DNA of 64,000 nt from an uncultured Oligoflexia bacterium (GTDB lineage: Bacteria > Bdellovibrionota > Bacteriovoracia > Bacteriovoracales > Bacteriovoracaceae): contig CAJXPQ010000005.1 of the NCBI GenBank assembly GCA_913058265.1, forward strand, positions 180,441 to 244,440, given 5' to 3'. A program made the translations under genes and the position numbers. Numbering within the stretch: the stretch's first letter is position 1; each line of letters begins with the position of its first letter. Below, in pieces: positions 9,534 to 19,719 of the stretch. The notes under the pieces are model-generated. The model was not told where the DNA came from. It ran no database searches and was given only the letters and a program-made list of their open reading frames with translations.

Positions 9534-12500
9534 ATGCCGAAAAGCTATACGAGGGTGTATTTGAAAAATTTAAGTTATCTACTATTTATCATGGTCATTA
9601 TTACTTCATGTAATTTTGAAGATGCAGATGAAAGTTCATCTGGGGGTGGATTATTTAAAAATCACCAGAAAGTTGAAAATGCATTCTCGATCACTTTACC
9701 CTCAAACGGTATTTATACTGAAAACCAAAACCTTGATTTCGTTGCCACACACCCTTACGAAATTACAGTTACCGGAACACCACAAATTACAATCGATGTT
9801 GGAGGTAACTCTTACACAGCAGATTACCTTACAGGTAGTGGTACAAAGAATATTACTTTTCGCTACACCGTTCTTGCCACACATGAAGATGATGATGGAA
9901 TCGATCTCACATCTAGTATCGATTTATCAGGTGGTACATTACAGTTTACTCTTGAAGGTGTACCTACAGACGCTGAACTAGCAGTAAGCGACGCTGGAAG
10001 TACCAGTGGAATTAAAGTTGATGCGGTTCAGCCGACGATCAGTCTTCAAACTCCGCCAGCAATAAATACATATTATTTAAATGATGATTTAAACTTTCTG
10101 GTAGCATTCGATGAAAATATTGTTGTCACGGGTACCCCTCAAATTACTCTTGATGTAGGTGGCGCTGCACTAACTGCAGACTATGTTAGTGGAAGTGGCT
10201 CAATGGTATTGGTTTTTCGCTATCAAGTAGGACCAACTGATAGCGATCTTGACGGAATAGTTGCAAGCTCTCCCCTCGTGCTCAATAGTGGATCCATAAA
10301 AGATATTGCGGGGAATGATGCCGTTTTAATATTCACACCTACTCCTATGCTTACGACATTCGTTGATGGAAATTCACCATACATAGAAACTATAACTTAC
10401 CCTACAAACCAAACATACCTCCTTGGTCAAACGATCACCCTCGATCTTGAATATAGTGAGGTTGTAAATGTTGTTGGAATCCCATCCGTTGAGTTAGACA
10501 TTGATGGTGATATCGTCGATGCAACTTACACATCTGGTTCTGGTACAGATACTTTGAGTTTTAATTTTATTGTAACTCAGGGGCTTTATGATGCGAACGG
10601 TTTAGAGATTCAAGATACTGTTAAGCTAAACGGTGGCACGATTCAAGACGGCACACTCGCAAATGCCAATGCCACGATTAGCCCTTCGCTGACTCCTGGC
10701 ATATTAGTCGATTCAAGGCTTCCAGAGGTTATAGGTATTACAGCAATAGCCAATAATGATTATCCCACTGGCAGCTCAATATACTTTGACTTTGAATTTA
10801 ACGAGGCTGTTATTGTAACCAATACGCCAAGAGTACAAGTTAATCTTGATACAGGTAATGTTTTTGCTGACTATATATCTGGCTCTGGGTCTGCGGTGCT
10901 AAGATTCCAATATACAATACAGCCAGGTGACCAAGATAATAATGGGATTTCATTCTCCTCAACATTTCTAGATCTAAACACAACCGGTTCATTGATTGGG
11001 GTTATTACTGCTAATAATGCTGATTTAAGTTTCTCTGGTTTTGAACCTGTTTTAACTGATATCTTAGTCAATAACAGCCCTCCGACACAATTAGCAATTA
11101 CAACTCAACCTGTAGATTATTATAATAACTATACTATGATACCTGCTATAACTGTCGAAGTAAGAGATGCTTCAGACGTTCTAGTTACAGCTGCTGTAAA
11201 TGATATAACGATTGCGTTCTCTGCTGATCCAAGTGCAGGAAGTGCAAACTTAAGTGGAACGCTTACTGTCGCAGCTGTTGATGGTATTGCAACATTTTCT
11301 GATTTAGATATTGATTTCAATGCGACAGGGTACAGCTTTATTGTCACCTCTGGAGGGCTAACTGCGGCCACTTCAAATACTTTCGATATAACCGATGCTC
11401 CTCCAACAGATTTAGTCATTACAAATCAACCTAATGATGCACTCGCTGGAGCAAGTATCGCTCCATCCATAACGGTTGAACTGAGAGATTTTTCAGATAA
11501 TCTTGTTACTTCTTCTACAGATAATGTCACTCTCTCTTTTGGTGCAGATCCAAGTGCTGGTTCTGCGACTCTTTCAGGAACTGTAACGGTAGCTGCTATT
11601 GGTGGTATCGCGACATTCAATGATATAAATATCAATAAAGCCTTCAGTGGATATACCCTCACGGCCAGTGCCGTAGGAGTAAACTCTACGACTTCAAATA
11701 CTTTTAACATTTCACCGAATGTAAAAACACAAATTGTTATTATCACTGAACCGACAAATACGATTTACAGCACCGCGATTACTCCGGCCATAGATGTTGA
11801 AATTCAAGATGCCTATGGCAACAAAACAACTGATACTGATACGATAACTCTTGCCATGGGAACAGACCCGAGTGCTGGCTCGGCAATACTTACTGGAACC
11901 CTTCCAGTGGCTGCAGTAAATGGTGCAGCTAGTTTTAGCGATATAGCAATTGATACAGTTGGCTCAAGCTATACTCTTACTGCAAGTGCAGCAGGACTAA
12001 CAACTGCAACGACGACAAATTTTGATATAGAGCCCGGAGCGGCGACACAAATAATTATAACGACGCAACCTACAGATCAATTTGCAGGACAAATTATAAC
12101 CCCTTCAATCACAGCAGAGATTAGAGATGCTGCTAACAATTTGGTCACAACAGCTACAGATACTGTCACATTAGCCTTTGGAACAGACCCAAGCGCAGGT
12201 TCTGCCATAATGGCCGGAGTTATATCTAAGTCAGCTGTTGCTGGTATCGTAACTTTCGATGATATAGAAATTGATCTACCCAATATTGGATACTCTTTCG
12301 ATTTAGGTGCTTCAGGTTTAACAAATGCGATATCAAATACATTTGACATCAACCCGAATCTTCCGACTCAGGTGATCTTCACTCAAAGTCCAAGTGATAC
12401 TCTGGCAGGAGCTGCAAATTCTTCCATTATTACTATTGAGATTCGAGATAGTTTTAATGATATTGTTTCCACTGCCACTGATGAAGTGACACTTTCTTTT

Positions 12501-15500
12501 GCAGCAGATCCATCGGGAGCGACTGCAAGTCTAGGAGGAACTCTTACAGTTAATGCTGTTGCAGGTATTGCGACCTTTAATGATATTACAGTAGATAAGG
12601 CTTTTAATGCCTATACCTTAGATGCAGCCTCCATAGGGTTAACAGCGGATATATCAACTGCTTTCAATATAAGTCCAGCAGCTAAATCTCAACTTGTTTT
12701 TATCATTGAGCCAAGTCACGCTGATTACGGAGAAAGTATCGCTCCAAATATTGAAGTAGAGATTCAGGATGCTTTTGGAAATATAACTTCTGACACAGAT
12801 GCTATTACTCTTGCAATAAATAATAATCCGAGTGCTGGAATACTTGCAGGAACACTGACTCAAGCGGCCGTTGCCGGAGTGGCAACATTTAATGATATAA
12901 ATATAGACAGTATAGGAGTGGGTTATACTTTAGATGCAACTGCAACAGGTCTTACACTCGCAACGTCGACAAGTTTTGACATAGGTGCGACTGCAACTCA
13001 ACTAGCGATTACGACTCAGCCTACAAATGCATTTAATGACTACGCTATATCTCCTTCAATCACAGTTGAAGTAAGGGATTCAAATAATAATTTAGTCGTA
13101 GCGGCGACACCAAATATCACCCTTTCACTTGGAACAGATCCAAGTGCGGGGTCAGCTACACTTAGTGGAACAATTACTCAACCTGCAATTGGTGGTATTG
13201 CGACATTTAATGACATCTCGATTGATACTCTTGCAACTGGTTACACTTTCACTACAGCATCCACCGGGTTAACAGCAGACACTTCAATGATTTTTGATAT
13301 TATTCAAGCTCCTGCAACAAAACTCACTTTTATTCAAGACCCTTCTGATGCTGTTGCTGGAGTTGCAAACTCACCAAGTATTACAGTTGAAGTTAGAGAT
13401 GCAAATGATAATATAGTTCCACTCGCAACAGATCTTATAACTCTTGCTCTTGGTAGTGATCCATCAGGTGCAACCGCATCTCTAGGTGGGACGATTTCAG
13501 TTAATGCTATTGCTGGTATGGCAACATTCACGGATATTACAATTGATAAAGCTTTTACAGGCTACGATTTAACTGCCAGTGCCACAGGCCTTACACTTGA
13601 TACTTCAAGTGCTTTTAATATAACCCCTGGTTCTAAAGCACAGTTAGCGATTAAAACACAACCGACTAATGCAGAGTATGGTGTAAATATATCTCCATCG
13701 ATTGAAGTTGCGATTCAAGATGCATTTGGAAATAAAACAGCTGATACAGATAATATAACTCTCGTTATAAATAATAATCCCAGCGCTGGAACTCTATCAG
13801 GTACGGCCGTCCAGGCTGCTATCGCAGGGACTGCAACCTTTAGTGATATTCAAATCGATCAAGTAGGTGTTGGGTACACTCTCGAGGCAACAGCAACTGG
13901 AGTCATACTTGCGACAACAGATGCATTCGATATTATTGCAGTTCCAACACAACTTGCAATAACTCAAGAACCTAGCAATACTGATAATGATGTATCTATC
14001 TCTCCTGCTATTACAGTTGAAATTAGAGACTCATCAAATAATTTAGTCGTAGGATCAACAGCAAGTGTAACAGTAGCTCTTAATGCAAACCCTGGTGGTT
14101 CAACAATATCAGGAACCACGACGGTTTCAGCGATTGGTGGTATTGCCACATTTAATGATTTAACTTTAGACCAAGTGGCCACTGGCTACACACTAGACTT
14201 CACAAGTACTGGCCTAACAAGTACTACATCAACAACATTTGATATTACACAAGCACCCGCAACTCAACTTGCGTTTATTCAAAATCCAAGTAACACTGTT
14301 GCCGGTGTTGTTAACTCACCAGATATTACGGTTGAGCTTCAAGATTCAAATGGAACAATTGTCCCCACTGCAACTGATTCAATAACCCTTGCCTTTGGAA
14401 CTGATCCATCTGGATCCACTGCAACTTTAGGCGGAACAGTAACTGTTAATGCCATTGCTGGTGTTGCCACTTTTACAAATATAACAGTTGATAAAGCATT
14501 TAATGCTTATACTTTTGATGTTACAGGCGCCGGGCTTACAACCGCAACTTCAACAACATTTAACATTACTCCTGCTCCAAAAGCTAAACTAGCAATTAAA
14601 ACAGAACCTATTGATACTGAACAAAATGTATCGATTTCTCCTTCTATTGAGGTTGAAATTCAAGATTCTTTTGGAAATAAAACGACTGATGGTGACTTAA
14701 TTACGCTTACTATCAGTACTAATCCTGGAGGGTCAACTCTAGCTGGAAACACTGCCCAGAATGCAATTGCCGGTACTGCGACGTTTAATGATATCAGCTT
14801 AGCTAATGTAGGCACAGGCTATACACTCAGTGCAACAGCTGCAGGTTTAACTCTTACCACAACAGCTGCTTTTAATATATTGTCGACTCCAGTCCAGCTA
14901 GCCATAACAACTCAGCCTGTAAATACCGGTAACAGTATAACTATGCCCAACATTGTTGTGGAAATAAGAGATGCATCAAATAATTTAGTAACAGATTCAT
15001 CTGCAAACGTTACGATTGGTATTAATACAAACCCTGGTGCTTCAACTTTATCTGGAACAACAACTATTGCTGCTGTTGGTGGTATTGCAACTTTTAGCGA
15101 CCTATCCTTAAATCAAATTGCTTCAGGGTATAGTCTAGTCTTAACAAGCATAGGCCTGATTGGCACAGTATCGTCCAGCTTTGACATTATACAGGCACCC
15201 GCAACAAAATTAGTTTTCACAAATAATCCAAGTAATGCGAACTTAGGCTCAGTAAACGCACCCAATATTACAGTAGAACTCAGAGATATAAATGATAATC
15301 TTGTCACGACTGCAACAGAATCTGTAACACTATCTATTGGTACAGATCCCTCAGCTGCAACTGCAACTTTAGGTGGTACTCTTACAGTGAATGCCATTGC
15401 TGGTATTGCGACATTTAATGATGTAACAATAGATAAGGCTTTTAGTGGCTATACACTTAATGCAACTTCAGGATCTTTAACAGGTGCGACTTCAACTCCT

Positions 15501-17495
15501 TTTGATATTTTTGGATCGACTTTAGTCTTTGACTCCTTAGCGACTGTTAATTTCGGCAGTATATCCCTGGGTAACTCAGCTGATGCAACTTTACTTCTCA
15601 ATCACACTGGTGGGTCGATTGGATCGATCACCGAGACCACGCTTACGGCGCCATTTAGTTTTAAAGGTGGATCATATCCTGGTGTAGGCGGTACATGTTC
15701 CACCACTATAACTGGAAACTGTACAATTGTATTAACCTATCTACCAACATTAGCAATTACTTCGACAGGTACTGTAACAATCAATTATAATGGATCAGAA
15801 ACTAGCACTAGATCTCTTACGGCCATCGGATTTAGTACGGCTCCAACTCAACTGTTAGTTACAGGGCCAACAAGCAGTCTCGTAAATAATTGTATTGCCT
15901 ACAGTTTGCAATCGGCAGACTCTAGTAATAACTTAGCTAATGTTAGTTCTGATGAAACCGTATCACTACTTTTAAATAATGGTACGGGGAATTTCTATTC
16001 CGACATTGGTTGTAGCTCAATAATAACAAGTTCAATAATTTCAAACGGATCAAGCTCTAAGACGATTTACTTCAAATCAACTGTTTCCGGACAGAGCTTA
16101 ACTTTAATTTTTAACGGTACTTCTTTGTTAAATACATCTAAAAATGTAAATACCTCCATTGACCCATCTTTCATTTCTATAAATTCACCAAATGAAATTG
16201 TTACTAACACTTGTTCTATGGCAGAGATTAGCTTAGTTGATATAAATGGAGTTAAGACTGGTGCCAGTACAGCTAAAACTATTAACTTTAGTGTGAATGG
16301 AGATGCCCTTGTTTATACGGACGCTTTCTGTACAAACCATGTGACGAGCTTAAGTTTTTCGTCTTACCAAGGATCTAAAAATATTTACTTAACCAACGCA
16401 ACAGCTGAAGCTGTAACATTTAATTTTTCTGATGCAGCGGCTGTTTTAACTGCGGATTCAAAAAATGTAAACTTTGTCTCCGCACTAAGTTGGGCAGATA
16501 CTAACTACAGTAAGAGAGTTCGTATTGCTATTAACAATTTAGATATTTCAGATACTTTTTCAAACATGCCAGTACTTATAAAAATAGACAATAGCAAGGT
16601 TGACTATGCTGATATGCAAGCTAACGGTGATGACATGAGGTTTTACCTTGATGATCATGCGACAGCACTATCGTACTCTATTGATACCTGGAATACATCA
16701 GGGATAAGTTACATTTGGGTTAAAGTCGATACAGTACCGGCGAACTCAGAACTTAACATTTACATGTACTACAAAAATACTGGATCTACTAATGCTGAGA
16801 GTGCAATTACAACTTGGGCGGCATACGAAGGTGTTTGGCTTATGAATAAATCAGGTACCACTTACATCGATGAGACCGCTAATGCTCGAAATGGTATTGC
16901 CAACGGAGCTCTCACAGATGCTTCTGGTCCTGTAGGAAACGCATTGAATTTCGATGGAGCATCAACACTTAAATTAACATATGATCTATCGCAAGTTTTA
17001 GGTGGCACTTCGACAATCTCATTTTGGATGAAAACATCGCAAACTGGTAGCAATACTGATTGGCAAGCGCCTGGTCTTGTTGGGCTCTCAGGAGCAACAG
17101 CCAATCAGGATTTATTTTACAGTTTTATAAATGCTAGTGGGAACATGGGGTCATCGGCCGGCGGAGGTGCTGCCGTACAGAGTAACTTCGTAGTAAATGA
17201 TAATACTTGGCGATATGTCACCGTATCAAGAAATTCAACTACTGGAGAATTTAAATTTTATATAAATGGTGTTTTAAACGGATCAGGAAACTCTGGAGCA
17301 GGCTTAAAGACTCAATCTTTCTTTGACTTTGGTGCCACAACAAAGCTATGGGGTGGCGGTGGATTTATCTTCTATGAGGGAAGCATGGACTCCATTCGTA
17401 TGTCCAGCTCCATTCAATCAGACAACAGAATTAAAGCAGAATATAAGTTTACGACTGATACTCACGTTCAAATATCCACTCCGGAAAATCTTTAG
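9534..17495 (+). CDS. Giant surface lipoprotein with Ig-like repeats, DUF2341 and LamG-like tip
   Basis: 2653 residues. The lipoprotein signal ends in ITSC (Cys26), followed by CNFEDADESSSGGGLF, an anchor sequence shared with the next two genes. Then come about four type-A Ig-like repeats (residues ~50-515; core VTGTPxIxxDVGG...DxDGI). Fourteen type-B Ig/invasin-like repeats of ~105 residues follow (~517-1993; core ITVEVRDxxxNLV...GIATFNDI). Next is a choice-of-anchor/ASPM-like domain (~1995-2100), two Cys-containing beta domains, a DUF2341 domain (~2318-2425) and a LamG-like jellyroll at the C-terminus. A TAAAAT candidate -10 lies at 9505-9510; the Shine-Dalgarno is weak (AGAAG). It should be an outer-membrane, outward-facing adhesin-type protein, but the ligand is unknown. 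Confidence 0.85.
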   Translation: MPKSYTRVYLKNLSYLLFIMVIITSCNFEDADESSSGGGLFKNHQKVENAFSITLPSNGIYTENQNLDFVATHPYEITVTGTPQITIDVGGNSYTADYLTGSGTKNITFRYTVLATHEDDDGIDLTSSIDLSGGTLQFTLEGVPTDAELAVSDAGSTSGIKVDAVQPTISLQTPPAINTYYLNDDLNFLVAFDENIVVTGTPQITLDVGGAALTADYVSGSGSMVLVFRYQVGPTDSDLDGIVASSPLVLNSGSIKDIAGNDAVLIFTPTPMLTTFVDGNSPYIETITYPTNQTYLLGQTITLDLEYSEVVNVVGIPSVELDIDGDIVDATYTSGSGTDTLSFNFIVTQGLYDANGLEIQDTVKLNGGTIQDGTLANANATISPSLTPGILVDSRLPEVIGITAIANNDYPTGSSIYFDFEFNEAVIVTNTPRVQVNLDTGNVFADYISGSGSAVLRFQYTIQPGDQDNNGISFSSTFLDLNTTGSLIGVITANNADLSFSGFEPVLTDILVNNSPPTQLAITTQPVDYYNNYTMIPAITVEVRDASDVLVTAAVNDITIAFSADPSAGSANLSGTLTVAAVDGIATFSDLDIDFNATGYSFIVTSGGLTAATSNTFDITDAPPTDLVITNQPNDALAGASIAPSITVELRDFSDNLVTSSTDNVTLSFGADPSAGSATLSGTVTVAAIGGIATFNDININKAFSGYTLTASAVGVNSTTSNTFNISPNVKTQIVIITEPTNTIYSTAITPAIDVEIQDAYGNKTTDTDTITLAMGTDPSAGSAILTGTLPVAAVNGAASFSDIAIDTVGSSYTLTASAAGLTTATTTNFDIEPGAATQIIITTQPTDQFAGQIITPSITAEIRDAANNLVTTATDTVTLAFGTDPSAGSAIMAGVISKSAVAGIVTFDDIEIDLPNIGYSFDLGASGLTNAISNTFDINPNLPTQVIFTQSPSDTLAGAANSSIITIEIRDSFNDIVSTATDEVTLSFAADPSGATASLGGTLTVNAVAGIATFNDITVDKAFNAYTLDAASIGLTADISTAFNISPAAKSQLVFIIEPSHADYGESIAPNIEVEIQDAFGNITSDTDAITLAINNNPSAGILAGTLTQAAVAGVATFNDINIDSIGVGYTLDATATGLTLATSTSFDIGATATQLAITTQPTNAFNDYAISPSITVEVRDSNNNLVVAATPNITLSLGTDPSAGSATLSGTITQPAIGGIATFNDISIDTLATGYTFTTASTGLTADTSMIFDIIQAPATKLTFIQDPSDAVAGVANSPSITVEVRDANDNIVPLATDLITLALGSDPSGATASLGGTISVNAIAGMATFTDITIDKAFTGYDLTASATGLTLDTSSAFNITPGSKAQLAIKTQPTNAEYGVNISPSIEVAIQDAFGNKTADTDNITLVINNNPSAGTLSGTAVQAAIAGTATFSDIQIDQVGVGYTLEATATGVILATTDAFDIIAVPTQLAITQEPSNTDNDVSISPAITVEIRDSSNNLVVGSTASVTVALNANPGGSTISGTTTVSAIGGIATFNDLTLDQVATGYTLDFTSTGLTSTTSTTFDITQAPATQLAFIQNPSNTVAGVVNSPDITVELQDSNGTIVPTATDSITLAFGTDPSGSTATLGGTVTVNAIAGVATFTNITVDKAFNAYTFDVTGAGLTTATSTTFNITPAPKAKLAIKTEPIDTEQNVSISPSIEVEIQDSFGNKTTDGDLITLTISTNPGGSTLAGNTAQNAIAGTATFNDISLANVGTGYTLSATAAGLTLTTTAAFNILSTPVQLAITTQPVNTGNSITMPNIVVEIRDASNNLVTDSSANVTIGINTNPGASTLSGTTTIAAVGGIATFSDLSLNQIASGYSLVLTSIGLIGTVSSSFDIIQAPATKLVFTNNPSNANLGSVNAPNITVELRDINDNLVTTATESVTLSIGTDPSAATATLGGTLTVNAIAGIATFNDVTIDKAFSGYTLNATSGSLTGATSTPFDIFGSTLVFDSLATVNFGSISLGNSADATLLLNHTGGSIGSITETTLTAPFSFKGGSYPGVGGTCSTTITGNCTIVLTYLPTLAITSTGTVTINYNGSETSTRSLTAIGFSTAPTQLLVTGPTSSLVNNCIAYSLQSADSSNNLANVSSDETVSLLLNNGTGNFYSDIGCSSIITSSIISNGSSSKTIYFKSTVSGQSLTLIFNGTSLLNTSKNVNTSIDPSFISINSPNEIVTNTCSMAEISLVDINGVKTGASTAKTINFSVNGDALVYTDAFCTNHVTSLSFSSYQGSKNIYLTNATAEAVTFNFSDAAAVLTADSKNVNFVSALSWADTNYSKRVRIAINNLDISDTFSNMPVLIKIDNSKVDYADMQANGDDMRFYLDDHATALSYSIDTWNTSGISYIWVKVDTVPANSELNIYMYYKNTGSTNAESAITTWAAYEGVWLMNKSGTTYIDETANARNGIANGALTDASGPVGNALNFDGASTLKLTYDLSQVLGGTSTISFWMKTSQTGSNTDWQAPGLVGLSGATANQDLFYSFINASGNMGSSAGGGAAVQSNFVVNDNTWRYVTVSRNSTTGEFKFYINGVLNGSGNSGAGLKTQSFFDFGATTKLWGGGGFIFYEGSMDSIRMSSSIQSDNRIKAEYKFTTDTHVQISTPENL
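11082..15512 (+). repeat. Fourteen tandem Ig-like coding repeats with a three-repeat higher-order period
   Basis: Repeat starts (first codon of the xTQL-type motif) include 11082, 11403, 11724, 12042, 12993, 13944, 14889 and 15201, so single repeats are ~312-321 bp. Repeats alternate in three subtypes: a (TQLAITTQP...VEVRD), b (TKLxFxQxPSxxxAG...VEVRD) and c (KAQLAIKTxPT...VEIQDAFGN). The order is abc four times, then ab. Distances between successive a-type repeats are 960, 951, 951 and 945 bp, so the array apparently grew by copying a ~950-bp three-domain unit. Confidence 0.85.
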
Positions 17496-17690
17496 TCTAT
17501 TATTTAGATAGATATGTGATGATTTGACCACTCGATAAACTTAAAATAAAAGTCGAGAACGACATAAAGTCATGGCAAACGGGCCATAAACTAAACCTAA
17601 AATGACTATCCTTTAACAATAAATACTTCCTCAACACACCGGAATCACGGCATTAAGTAACTCTTAATACTTTCTAATATATCAATCACT

Positions 17691-17723
17691 TATAATATAC
17701 TAAATCAGTCCGATAAGTATATT
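17691..17723 (+). promoter_or_regulatory. Candidate -10 box and leader motif of the 593-residue lipoprotein gene
   Basis: TATAAT at 17691-17696 is followed by CCGATAAGTATATT at 17710-17723, just before an AAAGGTGG ribosome-binding site and the GTG at 17735. The 14-mer matches 13 of 14 bases with the leader of the third lipoprotein gene (19688-19701). CCGATA could pair with downstream TATT-AGG-type bases near the ribosome-binding site. Confidence 0.4.
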
Positions 17724-17734
17724 AAAGGTGGATA

Positions 17735-19516
17735 GTGAAGAAGTTAATAGCATTACTAACATTCTCATTTGTACTACTTACTTCATGTAATTTTGAGGAC
17801 AGTAGTGAAGAGACTTCAGGTGGAGGTCTATTCTCAGGCGCAGCACCGCTAGCAAATCAATTTGCCGCGAGTCTTCCCACTTCAAAGACTTATGCACCAT
17901 CCGAGCATATTGATATCGTTCTAGCTCATGCCTCTAATGTTACAGTAACCAATGCAACTCCAAGACTAGTTTTAACTATTGGAGCAGCAACTCAATATGC
18001 AGATTTAATTTCTGGAAGTAATACTAGCACTCTAACTTTTAGATATACTGTCCAACCCGGAGATCAAGACAATGATGGCATAACCATAAGTACAACTCTT
18101 GATTTAAATGGTGCGACCATGACATTTTCTAATGAAGGTGTTGTTACCGATGTAAATACAGTTTTAAGTATACCCAATACTTCTGGAATTTTAGTTGGAG
18201 ATCCACCTCCAAGTGTCACAGATTTTATCGAACCTGTTAATGCGACTTATGCTGATGGATCAAATTTATTATTTCAAGTTAACTTTTCAGAAAGTGTGAC
18301 AGTTACTGGTTTCCCAGTTATTGGAATTGATATAGGTGGCGTTACACGTAATGCAACATATATAAGTGGATCTACAAGTGCAGGATTAGTATTCGCTTAT
18401 ACTGTCCAAGCTGGAGAAGATGATTCAGACGGAATAGAGGTTAGTTCAAATAGTATTAACTTAAGCTCTGGAAATATAACGAGTACAGCAAACTCATCTA
18501 CTGCCTTATTGGATTTTAGTGCATTTAAAAATTCAACAAGTTCAGTGATAATTAATACATCAAGTGGTATCACAGCACCAGATCAGGTGGCGACACTTTC
18601 AACTGCACCGACAACAAGTAACACAACTCTTGCTGTTTCATGGAGTGTACCTGCTGATAATAATACAACTATCATAGATTACTCTCTACAATATAGAGAG
18701 AAAGGCCTTGTATCTTGGACAAATATTTCTCCAAGTCCAACAACAAATTCAACATCAGTGACAGGACTTGTGGAAGGAACGACGTATGAATTTAGGGTTG
18801 CTGCAAATAACGGCTTACTTGGAAGTTTCTCAAATATAAGTGAAGCTGAAATTTTTTCGATTGCATCTCTTAATCCTATAGCATGGTTAAGTGCAACTGA
18901 TATTACAAATGGTGGTACTGAGCCCAGCAACGATGATAAAGTTTCATCTTGGTCTGACTTAAGTGGTGTTGCCTCAGCTGCAACTGAAGGTACTCCAGCC
19001 AATCAACCGACTTACAAAACTAATATTCAAAATGGCTTGCCGGCCGTTCGTTTCGACGCTCACTCTCGCGGACTTGAAGGAACTTTTACCAGAGTCAATA
19101 ATGGTGGCTTGACAGTATTCTTCGTCGGAAAGATGGATCAAAATAATTCAAGAAAATGTTTCTTTGAATTCTACTCTACAACTGCAACGAGAAGAGGATT
19201 CTTTTTTAACTACGGATTTAATGAAGCCTCAACAAATTATAATCTTGATGATACTGGCTTTAACCTTTGGACTGCTTATGACGATGGATCTAACACTGAT
19301 CTATGGGAAAATGGAAGCTCAGTGTACACAGACATCACTAACTGGGGACCAACGGCCTTCACAGGTGGTGGTGCCTATGTTCTTGGTGACGATGCCACTT
19401 CTGGAGATCAAATAAACGGATACATTGGTGAGTTTTTAATTTTCGACCAAGAGCTTACTGCTGCAGAGAAATTAAAAATAGAAAACTACTTAAAAAATAA
19501 GTGGGGAACACCTTAA
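17735..19516 (+). CDS. Surface lipoprotein with two Ig-like repeats, FN3 and LamG-like domain
   Basis: 593 residues, GTG start with GGTGG upstream. The signal ends in LTSC (Cys18), followed by CNFEDSSEETSGGGLF, nearly the same anchor as both neighbouring lipoproteins. Two type-A Ig-like repeats (residues ~45-260) have the cores VTNATPRLVLTIG and VTGFPVIGIDIGG. A fibronectin type III domain follows (~287-375; LAVSWSVPADN...GTTYEFRV). The C-terminal ~210 residues form a LamG-like jellyroll ending in AAEKLKIENYLKNKWG, a typical ending of that fold. It is the shortest member of the three-gene family and lies 240 bp after the giant member. Probable role: surface binding to carbohydrate or protein; ligand unknown. 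Confidence 0.82.
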   Translation: MKKLIALLTFSFVLLTSCNFEDSSEETSGGGLFSGAAPLANQFAASLPTSKTYAPSEHIDIVLAHASNVTVTNATPRLVLTIGAATQYADLISGSNTSTLTFRYTVQPGDQDNDGITISTTLDLNGATMTFSNEGVVTDVNTVLSIPNTSGILVGDPPPSVTDFIEPVNATYADGSNLLFQVNFSESVTVTGFPVIGIDIGGVTRNATYISGSTSAGLVFAYTVQAGEDDSDGIEVSSNSINLSSGNITSTANSSTALLDFSAFKNSTSSVIINTSSGITAPDQVATLSTAPTTSNTTLAVSWSVPADNNTTIIDYSLQYREKGLVSWTNISPSPTTNSTSVTGLVEGTTYEFRVAANNGLLGSFSNISEAEIFSIASLNPIAWLSATDITNGGTEPSNDDKVSSWSDLSGVASAATEGTPANQPTYKTNIQNGLPAVRFDAHSRGLEGTFTRVNNGGLTVFFVGKMDQNNSRKCFFEFYSTTATRRGFFFNYGFNEASTNYNLDDTGFNLWTAYDDGSNTDLWENGSSVYTDITNWGPTAFTGGGAYVLGDDATSGDQINGYIGEFLIFDQELTAAEKLKIENYLKNKWGTP

Positions 19517-19655
19517 AGTCACATCTCATACTCCTAACTGCCATTATTCACTGGCACATATCCAATAAAACCCAAAACACATAAATTCTATCGAGTTCCA
19601 ACCCTTTGATTTCACTTGTAAGATAATTCTAGACTGCCACAGTCAAGCACAGTGG

Positions 19656-19701
19656 TATAATTTAATTAAATTAATGACTTAGCTATACCGATAAGTCTAT
19701 T
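19656..19701 (+). promoter_or_regulatory. Candidate -10 box and leader motif of the 1916-residue lipoprotein gene
   Basis: TATAAT at 19656-19661 and CCGATAAGTCTATT at 19688-19701, followed at once by GGAGAAG. The leader motif differs by one base from that of the 593-residue gene. CCGATA can pair with TATTGG (one G-U) around the loop AGTC, a small hairpin touching the ribosome-binding site. Confidence 0.4.
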
Positions 19702-19719
19702 GGAGAAGATTTTACTATT

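Noticed and set aside
10871..15397. Minus-strand open frames opposite the giant lipoprotein gene
   Set aside because: They recur at the same place in each Ig-like repeat and are antisense shadows of the repeated code; no start signals.
11082..15512. Repeat array considered as CRISPR or minisatellite
   Set aside because: Repeats are ~315 bp, diverged, in one reading frame and code for Ig-like domains; no short identical repeats or spacers.
17568..17607. Possible riboswitch in the gap before the 593-residue lipoprotein gene
   Set aside because: AGTCAT/ATGACT and ATGGC/GCCAT can pair, but the two stems share bases and the element lacks conserved core sequences of c-di-GMP or other known riboswitches; it is also upstream of the likely -10 box.
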